NCBI GenBank assembly: GCA_005804885.1
Contig: SYOX01000149.1
Coordinates: 1 to 64,000 of the forward strand
DNA length: 64,000 nucleotides
Direction of reading: 5' to 3'
DNA from: Pseudomonadota bacterium
GTDB taxonomy: Bacteria; Myxococcota_A; Bradymonadia; Bradymonadales; GCA-2716585
Part shown: positions 1 to 9,670 of the stretch, one piece after another
Layout: each line of letters opens with the position of its first letter
How positions within the stretch are numbered: the first letter of the stretch is position 1
Notes under the pieces: generated by a model
What the model saw: only the letters and a program-made list of their open reading frames with translations
The model's database searches: none
Told to the model about the DNA's origin: nothing
Position numbers and translations under genes: made by a program

Positions 1-2
1 AC

Positions 3-107
3 CGATGGGGTAGCATCGAAGCCCTGATGGAATCGGTGCGGCTCTTTCTCAAAGCCGCCGAGCCCTTTCCGGGCAATGGTCACGCGCTGACCCCTCTTGG
101 GTGGTGA
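3..107 (+). CDS. Partial C-terminus, possible transposase remnant
   Basis: A frame is open from the left edge to a TGA at 105-107 and gives about 34 residues ending in GHALTPLGW. The IEALMESVRLFL stretch reads like a helix, and its layout (helix, a Pro-rich PFPG turn, then a quick end) reminds me of IS630-type transposase tails. That resemblance is by eye only. No domain can be confirmed from so short a piece. A competing minus-strand frame (49-267) contains a CxxC pair, so the coding strand is not certain. Confidence 0.25.
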   Translation, partial: RWGSIEALMESVRLFLKAAEPFPGNGHALTPLGW

Positions 108-392
108 GACTGTTGCCGCATTCGGAACACTTATCTAGCCCCCAGGTCAGAGGCTTACCGAACTGCTCTTCACACAGTTGACTCGAGACGCTCGGTCCTG
201 CCTGGAGGGCAGGTCGAGGTGTCACACGTCCAAGCTCCCGGCGCCCTGGAGCACGCCGACCTTCCAATATTTATTATTGATTTCAATATGTTACAGCACT
301 GGCGAGCCTCGGGAGAGCGGGACAGTGGATCGCTCCCCTGGAGTATCTTCGTAGTCGGACTGGTCGAGATTCTCGCGTCGGCTCCGAAGATC
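108..392. other. Intergenic, downstream of the giant pentapeptide gene
   Basis: No convincing gene. A minus-strand frame at 49-267 has one CSEC pair but no recognisable family. The stretch 266-292 is strikingly AT-rich (around AATATTTATTATTG) against a GC-rich background, which may mark an old insertion junction. No clear terminator hairpin was found for the minus-strand gene ending at 393. Confidence 0.4.
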
Positions 393-3300
393 TCAGGGCG
401 AGAGGTGCCCCTGGCAGGTCTGGCCGTTGTTGTCGCTGTAGGTGCCGTCGGGGCACAGGGTGTGGTCCCAGTTGACGCCATCGAGGATCGCCCCTTCAAG
501 ATCGGCGTACTGGAGGTAGGTCAGCCTCAGGTCGGCGCCGCTCAGATCCGCGCCGCTCAGATCGGCATGTCGGAGATCGGCGCTGAAGAGATCGGCCCCG
601 CGGAGGTCGACGCCGGACAGGTGGGCGCTCCTGAGGTCTGCGTCCCGCAAGGAGGTCTGTCGCAGATCGGCGCCCTGGAGCCGGGCGTGCCTCAGATCGA
701 TCCTGTCAAACGTGGCCCCGAAGCACGAGGTCTGCGGCTCGATGACGCACTCGGCGGTCACCGCGAGGTGACCCCGGCAGGTCCCGCCGTTGTTGTCGCT
801 CACGGTGCCATCCGGGCAGCGGGTGTTGCGCCAGATGACGCCGTTGATGTTGGAGTTCGCGGTGCGCGCGGTGTGGAGGTTGGCGTTGGTCAGATCGGCG
901 AGGATCAGGTTGGCGAGGTTCAAGTCGGCGCCCCTGAGATCCGCCCGGTTCAGGTCCGCCCTGGAGAAGCTGACCAGCTCGCCTGCGATCCAGCGCAGGT
1001 CGGCCTCTGTGAGGCTGCTGCCGCTCAGGTTGGCCCTGGTGAGGTTGGCGTGGCGAAGATCGGCGAAGTCGAGGGCGCTGCCGGCGCACTGCGCGCCAGG
1101 GCGCACCTGACACCCAAGCCCAAGGGCGAGGTGGCCGCCGCAGGTGCGGCCGTTGTCGTCGCTGCGGCTTCCGTCGGGGCAGATCGCGTTCCCCCAGACG
1201 ATCCCGGTGAGCTGCGCATCGGTCAAGTCGGCGCCGCTCAGATCCACGAGCGTCAGATCAGCGCGGGTCAGGTCAGCGCGCTCCATGTTCGCCCCCCTCA
1301 AATCAGAGCGCGTCATGTTCGCGCTCTCCAGACTCGCCCCCGACAGGTCGGCGCCGCCCAGATTGCTGTTGCGCAGGTTGGCCCACCGAAGGTCTGCACC
1401 CGACAGATCCACGTCGGGGCAGGCCGCAGAGGGCTTGATCATGCAGGTCAGGATGGCCTCTGCGTGACCGCCGCAGGTCTGCCCGTTGAGGTCGCTCACC
1501 GTCCCATCGGGGCAGGTCGTCTGCCCCCACAAGGTCTGGTGGAGGACGGCGTCATCGAGCGTCGCGCCGGAGGTGTCGGCGTTGACCATGATGGCGCCGC
1601 TCAGATCGGCGCCCGAGAAGTCCACATCGACGAGGATGGCCCCGGTGAAGTCCACCCCGGCGAGATCGGCTCCCCTCAAGTTGGCGCCGCTCAGGTCGCT
1701 CCCGACCATGCGTGCCCCCCTGAGATCGGCCTCGCCCAGGCTCAGCGCGCGACCGCTCAGGATGGCCCCGCTCAGGTTGGCCCGAGTCAGATTCGCGCCG
1801 GAGAGGACGAGGTCGTCGAGCGTGGCTCTCCTGAGGTCCGCCCCGCTCAGGTCAGCGCCCTCCAAAGTGGCGCCGGTCAGATCGGCCCTCTGGAGGTCGG
1901 CATTGGCGAGAGCGGCGCCTTGAAGGTCGGTCCCTCTGAGGTTGGCGCCTTGGAGGGCGGCGCCTTGAAGGCTGGCGCCTTGAAGGTTGGCGCCTTGGAG
2001 GTTGGCATAGGAGAGATCGACGCCCGTGAGGTTGGCCTGGCTCAAGTCGGCCATCATGAGATAGGCCCCCCTCAGATCGATCCCCCTGAGATCCTCGCCG
2101 GGGCATTGGGTCCTGGGGACGATGGGGCAGGAGGTGGTGGGCGTCAGGTGCTCTGAGCAGCCTTCGTCGCCGCTGAGGGTGCCGTCTGGACAGGTGGTCA
2201 TCCTCCAGGTGACCTCGTCGAGCGCCGCCTGAGAGAGCACCGCGCCGGTGAGATCGGCGCCCGTCAGGTCGACCCCCACCAGGTTGGCCTCGCTCAGGTT
2301 GGCCAGGACCAGCAGGGCGTCGGTCAAGGTCGCGCCCTGCAGGTTTGCGCCCTGGAGAGAGGCCGCTTCGAGGTTGGCCCGCTCCAGGTGGACGCCTCTG
2401 AGGTCGGCGCCTCGAAGATCGACGTCGGGACACACGGCGTCCGGCCCGAGCGCGCAGGCGCCTTCAGGCATCAGGTGACCCAGGCAGGTGCCGCCGCTGT
2501 CGTCGCTCAGGGCGCCATCGGGGCAGGTCGTGTTGCTCCACGAAGCGTCGAGCAGGCGGGTGTGGCGCAGGTCCGCGCCGATGAGGTTGGCCTCGTGCAT
2601 GTTGGCGCCTTCGAGGTTGGCGCGATCGAAGCGGGCTTCAAAGGCGTAGACCGCGAAGAGGCGGGCTGCTGCCAGGTTGGCGGAGATCAAGAGCGCGCTT
2701 CGCAGGTGGGCGCCTTCGAGGTTGGCGTTGAAGAAATCCGCGCGGCTGAGGTTGGCGCCTTCGAGTCGGGCGCCGGAGAGATCGGCCCCGGAGAGATCGG
2801 CCCCGGAGAGGTTTGCCCCGCGCAGATCAGCGCTGGACAGGCTGGCCCCGCGCAGATCGAGGCCAGAGAGATCGGCGTCGCGGCAATCCGAAGAGGGGAG
2901 AATCGGGCACCCGGGCGAGCTGGCGAGGTGTCCGAGGCAGGTGCCCCCGTTGAGGTCGCTCAGGGAGCCATCGGGGCAGCGGGTGTTGCTCCAGGCGACG
3001 CCGTCGAGCCGCGCGTTGGAGATGTCGGCGCCGTCAAGGTCGGCCTCGGCGAGGTTGGCTCGGGTCAGGTTGGCGCCGACGAGCAGAGCGCCCTGGAGGC
3101 CGGCCGCGCGCAGGTTGGCGCCTTCAAGATCGACCCGCGTGAGGTCAGCGCCCTCAAAGAGGCTGCTGATGAAGTTGCCCTCTGAAAGGTCCATGCCCCT
3201 GAGGACCTGTCGACGCAGATCGGCGCCGGGGCAATGGGCGTGGGGGCCGAGGATGCACTCCACGGCGTCCCCCAGGAAGTGCCCCTCGCAGTTCCCGCCG

Positions 3301-5513
3301 TTGGCGTCGCTGACGACCCCGTCCGGGCAGATCGTCTGGAACCAGAGGACGCCGTCCACCGCGGCGCCGAGCAGGCTCGCGCGCCTCAAGTTGGCGTGGC
3401 TCAGGTCCGCAGCCGCGAGATCGGCCTCGCCAAGATCCGCGCCGCTCAGGTTGGCGCCGTCGAGCCCGGCGGCGACGAGGGAGGCCCGCGAGAGCGTCGC
3501 CCCTTCGAGGTTGGCCCCGCGCAGCTGGATGCGGGCGAGGTCGGCCGAGCGCAGCGAGAGGCCCGACAGATCCGCGCCGGAGAGGTTTGCCCCGGTGAGG
3601 ATGACGCCCTCCATCTGCGCCCCTTCCCAGCGGGCGTCCAGGGCCGAGATCGCGGTCATGTCGGCCATCCTGAGGATGGCGCCTTCGAAGCGCGCCGAGG
3701 CGGCCCGCGCGAAGGACAGCTGCGCGCCGGTCAGATCGGCGTTCGTGGCATCCGCGCTCTCCAAGTCGACCCGCGCGAGGCCCGCTCCGACGAGCGTCGC
3801 GCCCGTGAGGTTCGCTCCCCTGAGGCTGGTCTGGACGAGGGTGATCCCGTTGAGGGTGGCCCCGGCCAGGTTCGCGCCCGACAGGTCGCACCGCTCAAGT
3901 TGCCTCAAGGACAGCGTCGCGCCCGACAGGTTCGCCCCCGTCATCCGGATGTCGGCCAGCGGCTCATGAAATCCGAGATGGGACCAGTTCGTGCTGCTCA
4001 GATCGGCCTCGGTGAGATCGGCGCCGCTCATGGAGGTCTCGGCCAGGTTCAAGCCGCCCAGCGTCGCCCCGCAGAGGTCGGCTCTGGACAGCCGAGCGCC
4101 CTGGAGAGAGGTCCGAGTGAGCGTCGCGGCCCGAAGCGACGCGCCGGTCAGGTTGGCCTCTCTCAGATCGGCGCGGGTGAGGTCGGCGTCGGCGAGGGTG
4201 GCCTCGCCGAGATCAGCGCCCCGCAGGATCGCGCCGTCCAGAGAAGACGCCGACAGATCGGCGCCGACGAGGATGGCGCCGCTGAGATCGGATCGCTCCA
4301 TATCCGCATCGGCCAGGAGCGCGCCCACGAGGTTCGCCTCGGAGAGATCGGTCCCGCGCAGGCTGGCTCCGGTGAGGTCCGCGCCCCGAAGGTTGATCCC
4401 GCTCAGATCGAGGCCGTCGAGCTGACGACCTCTCAGAGATTCGCCAGGGCAATCACCGCCCGGGACCAGCTGGCAGTCAGATTCAGCCAGAAAACCCAGG
4501 CAGGTGTCCTCGTGATCGGCGCTGGCCGAGCCATCCGGACACGTGGCCTCCGTCCAGATGACGCCGGAGAGGATCGCGCCCCTGAAGTCCGCGCCGCTCA
4601 GGTCGGCGCCCGTCAGATCCGCGTCGCTCAGGTCGGCGCTCCTCAGATCGGCGCTCCTCAGATCGGCGCGGCTCAACTGCACCCGCACCATGTCAGCGCC
4701 TCGCAGATCGGAATCGGACAAGATGGCCTCTGAGAGATCCGCCTCCGCGAGGCGAGACAGCGCCAGATCGGCGCCGCTCAAGAGGGCGCCCGTCAAGTCG
4801 GCCTCGGACAGGTCGGCGCGGCTGAGATCGGCCTCGACGAGCGTGGCGCCGCCGAGATCGGCGCCCTTGAGGTGGGCCACGCTCAGATCGGCGCTTGTGA
4901 GATCGACGCCATGGAGCGAGGCGCCTGTCAGGTCGGCCTCGGACAGGTTGGTCCGGCTCAGGTCCACGCCCGCGAGGGTGGCGCTGGTGAGATCCAGACC
5001 GGCCAGGTCCGCGCCAATGATCGTCGCGCCGGTGAGGTCTGTCTCGGCAAGGAGGGCGCCACCAAGGCGGGCGTAGGAGAGTTCGGCGCGAGCAAGCGCC
5101 GCGCCGTTGAACCAGCTTCCGGTCAGATCTGCGCCTCGGAAGTTCGCCTCTGAAAGCTGGGCGCCAGAAAAATCCACCAACTGGAGCCCTGCGTTGGAGA
5201 AGTCGCCCCCTTGAGCCGAGGCCTCTTCGAAGACGGCCCCGACGGCCCTGCTCCGAGAGAGGTTGATGTTTGTCAGGTGCGCCCCTGAGAAGTTCGTGAG
5301 CATCGCGCTGGCGTCTGTGAGGTCGGCGCCCCGGAGGTTTATGCCAGAGAGGTTCAAGCCGTTGAGGTTGACGCCGGGACACGACACATCGGGTCCCAGC
5401 AAGCACTCCACCACCACGGCGGGTTCAAGATGGGCCGCGGCCTGCTCGCCCGGATCACAGGCGCAGAGCGCGGCGGGGATGAGCGGGATCAACAAGCGTC
5501 TGGACAGTGTCAT
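393..5513 (-). CDS. Giant nine-module pentapeptide-repeat lipoprotein
   Basis: A 1,706-residue protein with a short lipoprotein signal (lipobox around LCAC, residues 16-19), so probably anchored to a membrane and facing the periplasm or surface. Almost all the rest is A(D/N)LxG-type pentapeptides, which in known structures stack as a right-handed quadrilateral beta-helix. The helix is cut into nine modules. Each begins with a C-x3-P-x3-C cap (for example CLLGPDVSC, CQLVPGGDC, CVIEPQTSC) and ends with a W-x2-T-x-C-P-D-G segment followed by SDxNGxTCxGHL. That gives four cysteines per module, probably two disulfides. The acidic SDxNG loop could bind a metal, but that is a guess. A strong GAGGAGG ribosome site lies just before the ATG. 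Function unknown; adhesin, scaffold or ligand-mimic roles are all possible. Confidence 0.93.
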   Translation of the reverse strand: MTLSRRLLIPLIPAALCACDPGEQAAAHLEPAVVVECLLGPDVSCPGVNLNGLNLSGINLRGADLTDASAMLTNFSGAHLTNINLSRSRAVGAVFEEASAQGGDFSNAGLQLVDFSGAQLSEANFRGADLTGSWFNGAALARAELSYARLGGALLAETDLTGATIIGADLAGLDLTSATLAGVDLSRTNLSEADLTGASLHGVDLTSADLSVAHLKGADLGGATLVEADLSRADLSEADLTGALLSGADLALSRLAEADLSEAILSDSDLRGADMVRVQLSRADLRSADLRSADLSDADLTGADLSGADFRGAILSGVIWTEATCPDGSASADHEDTCLGFLAESDCQLVPGGDCPGESLRGRQLDGLDLSGINLRGADLTGASLRGTDLSEANLVGALLADADMERSDLSGAILVGADLSASSLDGAILRGADLGEATLADADLTRADLREANLTGASLRAATLTRTSLQGARLSRADLCGATLGGLNLAETSMSGADLTEADLSSTNWSHLGFHEPLADIRMTGANLSGATLSLRQLERCDLSGANLAGATLNGITLVQTSLRGANLTGATLVGAGLARVDLESADATNADLTGAQLSFARAASARFEGAILRMADMTAISALDARWEGAQMEGVILTGANLSGADLSGLSLRSADLARIQLRGANLEGATLSRASLVAAGLDGANLSGADLGEADLAAADLSHANLRRASLLGAAVDGVLWFQTICPDGVVSDANGGNCEGHFLGDAVECILGPHAHCPGADLRRQVLRGMDLSEGNFISSLFEGADLTRVDLEGANLRAAGLQGALLVGANLTRANLAEADLDGADISNARLDGVAWSNTRCPDGSLSDLNGGTCLGHLASSPGCPILPSSDCRDADLSGLDLRGASLSSADLRGANLSGADLSGADLSGARLEGANLSRADFFNANLEGAHLRSALLISANLAAARLFAVYAFEARFDRANLEGANMHEANLIGADLRHTRLLDASWSNTTCPDGALSDDSGGTCLGHLMPEGACALGPDAVCPDVDLRGADLRGVHLERANLEAASLQGANLQGATLTDALLVLANLSEANLVGVDLTGADLTGAVLSQAALDEVTWRMTTCPDGTLSGDEGCSEHLTPTTSCPIVPRTQCPGEDLRGIDLRGAYLMMADLSQANLTGVDLSYANLQGANLQGASLQGAALQGANLRGTDLQGAALANADLQRADLTGATLEGADLSGADLRRATLDDLVLSGANLTRANLSGAILSGRALSLGEADLRGARMVGSDLSGANLRGADLAGVDFTGAILVDVDFSGADLSGAIMVNADTSGATLDDAVLHQTLWGQTTCPDGTVSDLNGQTCGGHAEAILTCMIKPSAACPDVDLSGADLRWANLRNSNLGGADLSGASLESANMTRSDLRGANMERADLTRADLTLVDLSGADLTDAQLTGIVWGNAICPDGSRSDDNGRTCGGHLALGLGCQVRPGAQCAGSALDFADLRHANLTRANLSGSSLTEADLRWIAGELVSFSRADLNRADLRGADLNLANLILADLTNANLHTARTANSNINGVIWRNTRCPDGTVSDNNGGTCRGHLAVTAECVIEPQTSCFGATFDRIDLRHARLQGADLRQTSLRDADLRSAHLSGVDLRGADLFSADLRHADLSGADLSGADLRLTYLQYADLEGAILDGVNWDHTLCPDGTYSDNNGQTCQGHLSP

Positions 5514-5883
5514 GGCGCCTCCTCCTCAATGGGTTCGGAGGGTCGAGAAGCAAAGCGCGTTCCATAGGGTGTTGTCGGCCTTTGACGCCTGTCAGCACGC
5601 GGGGGATGGGTGCAAATCAGAGCGGCCACTGTGACCGTGAGTCGAGGGGCGCTGTGAACGGGCGTTGACAGGGGCGAGTCAAGAGCGCGGCCGGGACCAT
5701 TGCCGGCGCGCTGCCCTCCCCGGACGCCACCGCCACCGACGACTCCGGCGTCCGATGGCCTGGCCGGATCGCCCCCCTGGAGATTGCGAGGAAGGCTTGA
5801 TCCGCAACTGAAGACACGCTCTGGGCTGGCTTGCTTCCCCAGTTCTCGCTACTCTGGGGGGAGCACAACGTGAGGGCAAGTCC
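5514..5883. promoter_or_regulatory. Divergent intergenic region
   Basis: 370 bp between the pentapeptide gene (minus) and the CotH gene (plus), so promoters for both are expected here. The minus-strand gene has an obvious GAGGAGG site next to its start. I found no convincing -35/-10 pair and no strong hairpin; a weak CCCCAG...CTGGGG dyad sits at about 5838-5860, just before the plus-strand gene. Confidence 0.4.
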
Positions 5884-8800
5884 ATGAAGCATTGGATCGG
5901 GGTTGGCGCGGCGATCGCGCTGTTTGGATGCGGCACCCCCTCCCCAGCTCCACAGCAAACGCCCTGCGAGGGCCTCGCCTGCGCGGACGACCCCGACGGC
6001 GGCGCGCTGCCTGACGTGTCGCCCGAGGCGGCGCCCGATCTCGGCCTCAGCGACGACCCCGAGGAGCCTGAGTCCTGCGTCCCGGACTGCCAGGGCCGCG
6101 CGTGCGGCCCGGATGGGTGCGGCGCGGCCTGCGGCCAATGCGACAGCGACGCCCCCGTCTGCCACCAGGGCGCCTGTCTGGCCGTCCCGAAGGTCATCAT
6201 CGGCGAGATCATGGCCGACAACGACGGCGCGATCGTGGATGAAGACGGCGAGGCCTCGGACTGGATCGAGCTCCAGAACCGCGACGCGCAGGCGATCTCC
6301 CTGGACGGCTGCTTCCTGACCGACGACATGGAGAAGCTCGACAAGTGGCGCCTGCCCGCCGTCGAGATGGCCCCGGGCGACGTGATCGTCCTCTTCGCCT
6401 CCGGCAAGGACCGCGCCGCGCCCGGCGCCCCGCTCCACACCAGCTTCCGCCTCGACCGCGCCGGCGAGCCGCTGGCGCTGGTGATGCCCGACGGCGAGAC
6501 GATCATCGACCAGATCGAGGGCGGCTTCCCTCCTCAGGCCCAGGGCGAGTCCTACGGCGTCGCCCAGGCCGTCGACCTCACTACACTGGTGGCCCCTGGC
6601 GCCCTGGCCGCCTGGATCATCCCCGAGGACGACAGCGACGTCGACACCTGGACCCTGCCCGGCTTTGACGACAGCGGCTGGTCCCGAGGCCCCACCGCCC
6701 TGGGCTACAACAACGGCCGGCCTGCCCCGCCCGACCCAGGCCGCGACCCCAACCTCGCCCTGGGCAAGCCCGCCGTCCAGTCCTCCCAGCTCGGCGCCTT
6801 CGACCCCGGGCTGGCCGTCGACGGCGACAACGGCAACTTCACCCACACCTTCTTCAGCGATCTGGACGCCACCTGGGAGATCGATCTGGGCCAGTCGTCC
6901 TTGTTGACCCTGATCGTGCTGAACAACCGCACGAGCTGCTGCCAGTCCAGGCTGCGCGACATCACCGTCTCCGTGCTCGACGACGCCGACGACGTGGTCT
7001 ACGCCTCGGCGCTGCTCAACCCCGAGAACGTCGACGGCGGCCCGCGCCAGATCGCCGTCGATCTTCTCGATCAGGTCGGCGGCGTCCTGGGCCGAAAGGT
7101 CCGGGTCCACAGGACCCCCGATCCAGACCTCTCGGGCACCCAGGGCGCCGGCAACGCCGACGAGGCGGCCGTCCTTTCCCTGGCCGAGGTGGAGGTCTAC
7201 GGCGCTGGCCAGGGCCTCGGGGCGCCTCTGGCCACGGACGTCGAGGCTCAGATGGCGGGGATCAGCGCCTCGGCCTGGCTGCGCCTGCCCTTCGAGATCG
7301 AGGATCCCGGCGCCCTGGAGCAGCTCCGCCTGCGCGTCCAGTTTGACGCGGGCTTCGTGGCCTCCCTCAACGGCCACCGGGTCGCGTCCGTCCAGGCCCC
7401 CGACGACCTCGACTGGCGCTCGACCGCCACGGGCCCAGAGCCCGACGAGCCCCAGAGCGTCGACCTCAACATCACCGCCGCGCTGCAACACCTCCAGCCC
7501 GGCCCCAACGTCCTGGCCATCCACGCCCTCAACAGCAGCGCGGACGACGAGGACCTCCTCATCCTGCCCGAGCTCGTGGCCCTGAGCGTCCGCGACGTCG
7601 ACCTGCGCTTCTTCCCCGAGCCCACCCCTGGCCGCGTCAACGACACCGAGGGCTTCCTCGGCGACACCGAGGTCTCCTTCAGCCACCCCCACGGCTTCAT
7701 CGAGGCCCCCTTCGAATTGACCCTGAGCCCGTCGCCGCCCGAGGCCACCATCCGGTACACGCTGGACGGCTCGCTGCCGACCGAAACACACGGGGAGATC
7801 TATGAGGCGCCCCTGGCGATAGATCGCACCACGATCGTCCGAGCCATCGCCTCGCTGCCGGAACATCGCACGCGCCCCGCGCGGGCGGCGACCTGGCTGA
7901 TGCTCTCGGACATCGTGCGCCAGAGCCCCGAGACGACGATCGCGGCCGGCTTCCCGGCCAGCTGGGGCAACACCGCGGCCGACTACGGCCTCGACCCGCG
8001 CGTCATCGGCGAGGCAGACGATTACGAGGGGCGCTACGCGGCCACCATCGAGGCGGATCTGCGCGCCATCCCGAGCCTCTCGCTGGCCGTGTCCATCGAC
8101 GACATGTTCGGCCCCGAGGGCATCTACACCCACTCCAACCGACGCGGCGATCAATACAGGATCCCCGCCTCGGCCGAGCTCATCGAGCCCGATGGCCAGC
8201 CGGGCTTCCAGATCAACTGCGGGCTGACGATCCAGGGCGGCGCCTTTCGCAGCCACGGCCTGACGCTCAAGCACTCGCTGCGGCTGATCTTCTCGGCCCA
8301 GTTCGGCCCCACGAAGCTGCGCCACCCCTGGTTCGGACCCGGCGCCAGCGACAGCCTGGACACCGTCACCCTGCGGGCCAACTCCAACGACGGGTGGCAA
8401 TGGAGCGACGCGGGCGACAAGCCCCTGTTCATCCGCGACTCCTTCGGGCGCCAGACCGTGCTGGACATGGGCGGCGTGGCCTCCCGCGAGACCTGGGTCC
8501 ACCTCTACATCAACGGCGTCTACTGGGGGCTCTACAACCCCGTCCAGCGACCCGACGCCTCCTCCTCGGCCGCCTGGTTCGGCGGGCAGAAGGAGGACTG
8601 GGACTCGGTCAGCAATGGCCAGGCCTCCAACGGCGACCTGGAGGCCTGGAACACCCTCCTGGCCCTCTCCGCCGCCGGCTTCGAGGACAACGACGCCTAC
8701 CAGCGCGTCCAGGGCCTCAACCCCGACGGCTCCGACAACCCCGAGTGGCCCGCCTGGGTCGACGTCCACAACCTGGCCGACTACATGATCGCCAACCTCT

Positions 8801-9570
8801 ATGTGGGCAACACCGACTGGCCCCACAAGAACTACTGGATAGGGCGCCACCGATCGGGCCTGGAGGGCTTCAAGTTCTACATGTGGGACTCGGAGTGGTC
8901 GCTGGGGCTCCGATCGGAGCTCGACACCGACCGCGTCGGGGTCAACAACGGCGTGGCGGCCCCCTGGGCCGCGCTGGTCCGGAGCGCCGAGTTCCGCCTC
9001 CTGGTCGCCGATCACCTCCACCGCCACTTCTTCAATGGCGGCGCCCTCTACGTCGATCCCGACGCCCCCCAATGGGATCCCGACAACCCCGAGCGCAACC
9101 GCCCCGCCGCGCGCTTCGTCGCGCTGGCCGACGCCGTCGAGGCCGCCCTCGTGGCCGAGTCCGCCCGCTGGGGCGACCAGCACCGCGGCACCCCCTACAC
9201 CCGCGACGAGCACTGGCGCGTCGAGCGCGACAGGCTCCTGCGCGACTACTTCCCCGCGCGCTCCCAGCGCGTCCTGGAGCAGTTCCGGCGCGCTGGCCTC
9301 TACCCAGACATCGAGGCGCCCACCTTCGAGCCCCACGGCGGCGTCGTCGACGAGGGCTCCCCCCTCATCATCCAGGCCCCCGAGGGCGTCGTCTTGACCA
9401 CCCTCGACGGCTCCGATCCGCGCCTCCCCGGCGGCGCCATCGCGCCTGGCGCCTTCGAGACGACCGACATCGTGCCGCTGCCGCCGGGCCGCGTCGAGAT
9501 CAAGTCCCGGGCGCTGCGCGAGGGCACCTGGAGCGCCCTCAACGCCGCGACCTACGACGTGATCCCCTGA
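5884..9570 (+). CDS. CotH-type lipoprotein with lamin-tail, discoidin and chitobiase-like domains
   Basis: A 1,228-residue lipoprotein (lipobox LFGC). After an acidic and Cys-rich linker (residues 20-95) comes a lamin-tail-like domain (about 100-215, IGEIMADNDG...DWIELQN). A discoidin/F5-8C-like domain (about 290-445, starting NLALGKPA) and a jelly-roll-like segment (455-575) follow. Then come a chitobiase C-terminal-like module (about 605-665, IRYTLDGSLPTE), a CotH kinase-like domain (about 700-1130) and a second TLDGSDP module near 1172. CotH marks are NTDWPHKNYW with Asp978 and MWDSEWSLG with Asp1002. CotH of Bacillus is a spore-coat protein kinase; large bacterial versions with this domain mix are usually exported and uncharacterised. 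Substrate unknown; phosphorylation of exported proteins is an inference. Confidence 0.88.
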   Translation: MKHWIGVGAAIALFGCGTPSPAPQQTPCEGLACADDPDGGALPDVSPEAAPDLGLSDDPEEPESCVPDCQGRACGPDGCGAACGQCDSDAPVCHQGACLAVPKVIIGEIMADNDGAIVDEDGEASDWIELQNRDAQAISLDGCFLTDDMEKLDKWRLPAVEMAPGDVIVLFASGKDRAAPGAPLHTSFRLDRAGEPLALVMPDGETIIDQIEGGFPPQAQGESYGVAQAVDLTTLVAPGALAAWIIPEDDSDVDTWTLPGFDDSGWSRGPTALGYNNGRPAPPDPGRDPNLALGKPAVQSSQLGAFDPGLAVDGDNGNFTHTFFSDLDATWEIDLGQSSLLTLIVLNNRTSCCQSRLRDITVSVLDDADDVVYASALLNPENVDGGPRQIAVDLLDQVGGVLGRKVRVHRTPDPDLSGTQGAGNADEAAVLSLAEVEVYGAGQGLGAPLATDVEAQMAGISASAWLRLPFEIEDPGALEQLRLRVQFDAGFVASLNGHRVASVQAPDDLDWRSTATGPEPDEPQSVDLNITAALQHLQPGPNVLAIHALNSSADDEDLLILPELVALSVRDVDLRFFPEPTPGRVNDTEGFLGDTEVSFSHPHGFIEAPFELTLSPSPPEATIRYTLDGSLPTETHGEIYEAPLAIDRTTIVRAIASLPEHRTRPARAATWLMLSDIVRQSPETTIAAGFPASWGNTAADYGLDPRVIGEADDYEGRYAATIEADLRAIPSLSLAVSIDDMFGPEGIYTHSNRRGDQYRIPASAELIEPDGQPGFQINCGLTIQGGAFRSHGLTLKHSLRLIFSAQFGPTKLRHPWFGPGASDSLDTVTLRANSNDGWQWSDAGDKPLFIRDSFGRQTVLDMGGVASRETWVHLYINGVYWGLYNPVQRPDASSSAAWFGGQKEDWDSVSNGQASNGDLEAWNTLLALSAAGFEDNDAYQRVQGLNPDGSDNPEWPAWVDVHNLADYMIANLYVGNTDWPHKNYWIGRHRSGLEGFKFYMWDSEWSLGLRSELDTDRVGVNNGVAAPWAALVRSAEFRLLVADHLHRHFFNGGALYVDPDAPQWDPDNPERNRPAARFVALADAVEAALVAESARWGDQHRGTPYTRDEHWRVERDRLLRDYFPARSQRVLEQFRRAGLYPDIEAPTFEPHGGVVDEGSPLIIQAPEGVVLTTLDGSDPRLPGGAIAPGAFETTDIVPLPPGRVEIKSRALREGTWSALNAATYDVIP

Positions 9571-9670
9571 AGCACGCCGCGCGCCCCCCATGGACAACGC
9601 AGCTCAATCCGTCCAAGAATCCCAGGATCGGTTCTGCGACGACCTTCGGGTCCGTGACGAGGTCGCTGAT

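Noticed and set aside
219-2156. A 645-residue plus-strand frame with regular EIG/QVG repeats
   Set aside because: It is the reverse reading of the pentapeptide repeats and owes its apparent periodicity to them.
5617-9597. A 1,326-residue minus-strand open frame opposite the CotH gene
   Set aside because: The plus-strand protein has recognisable domains; the antisense product is repetitive and lacks any motif.
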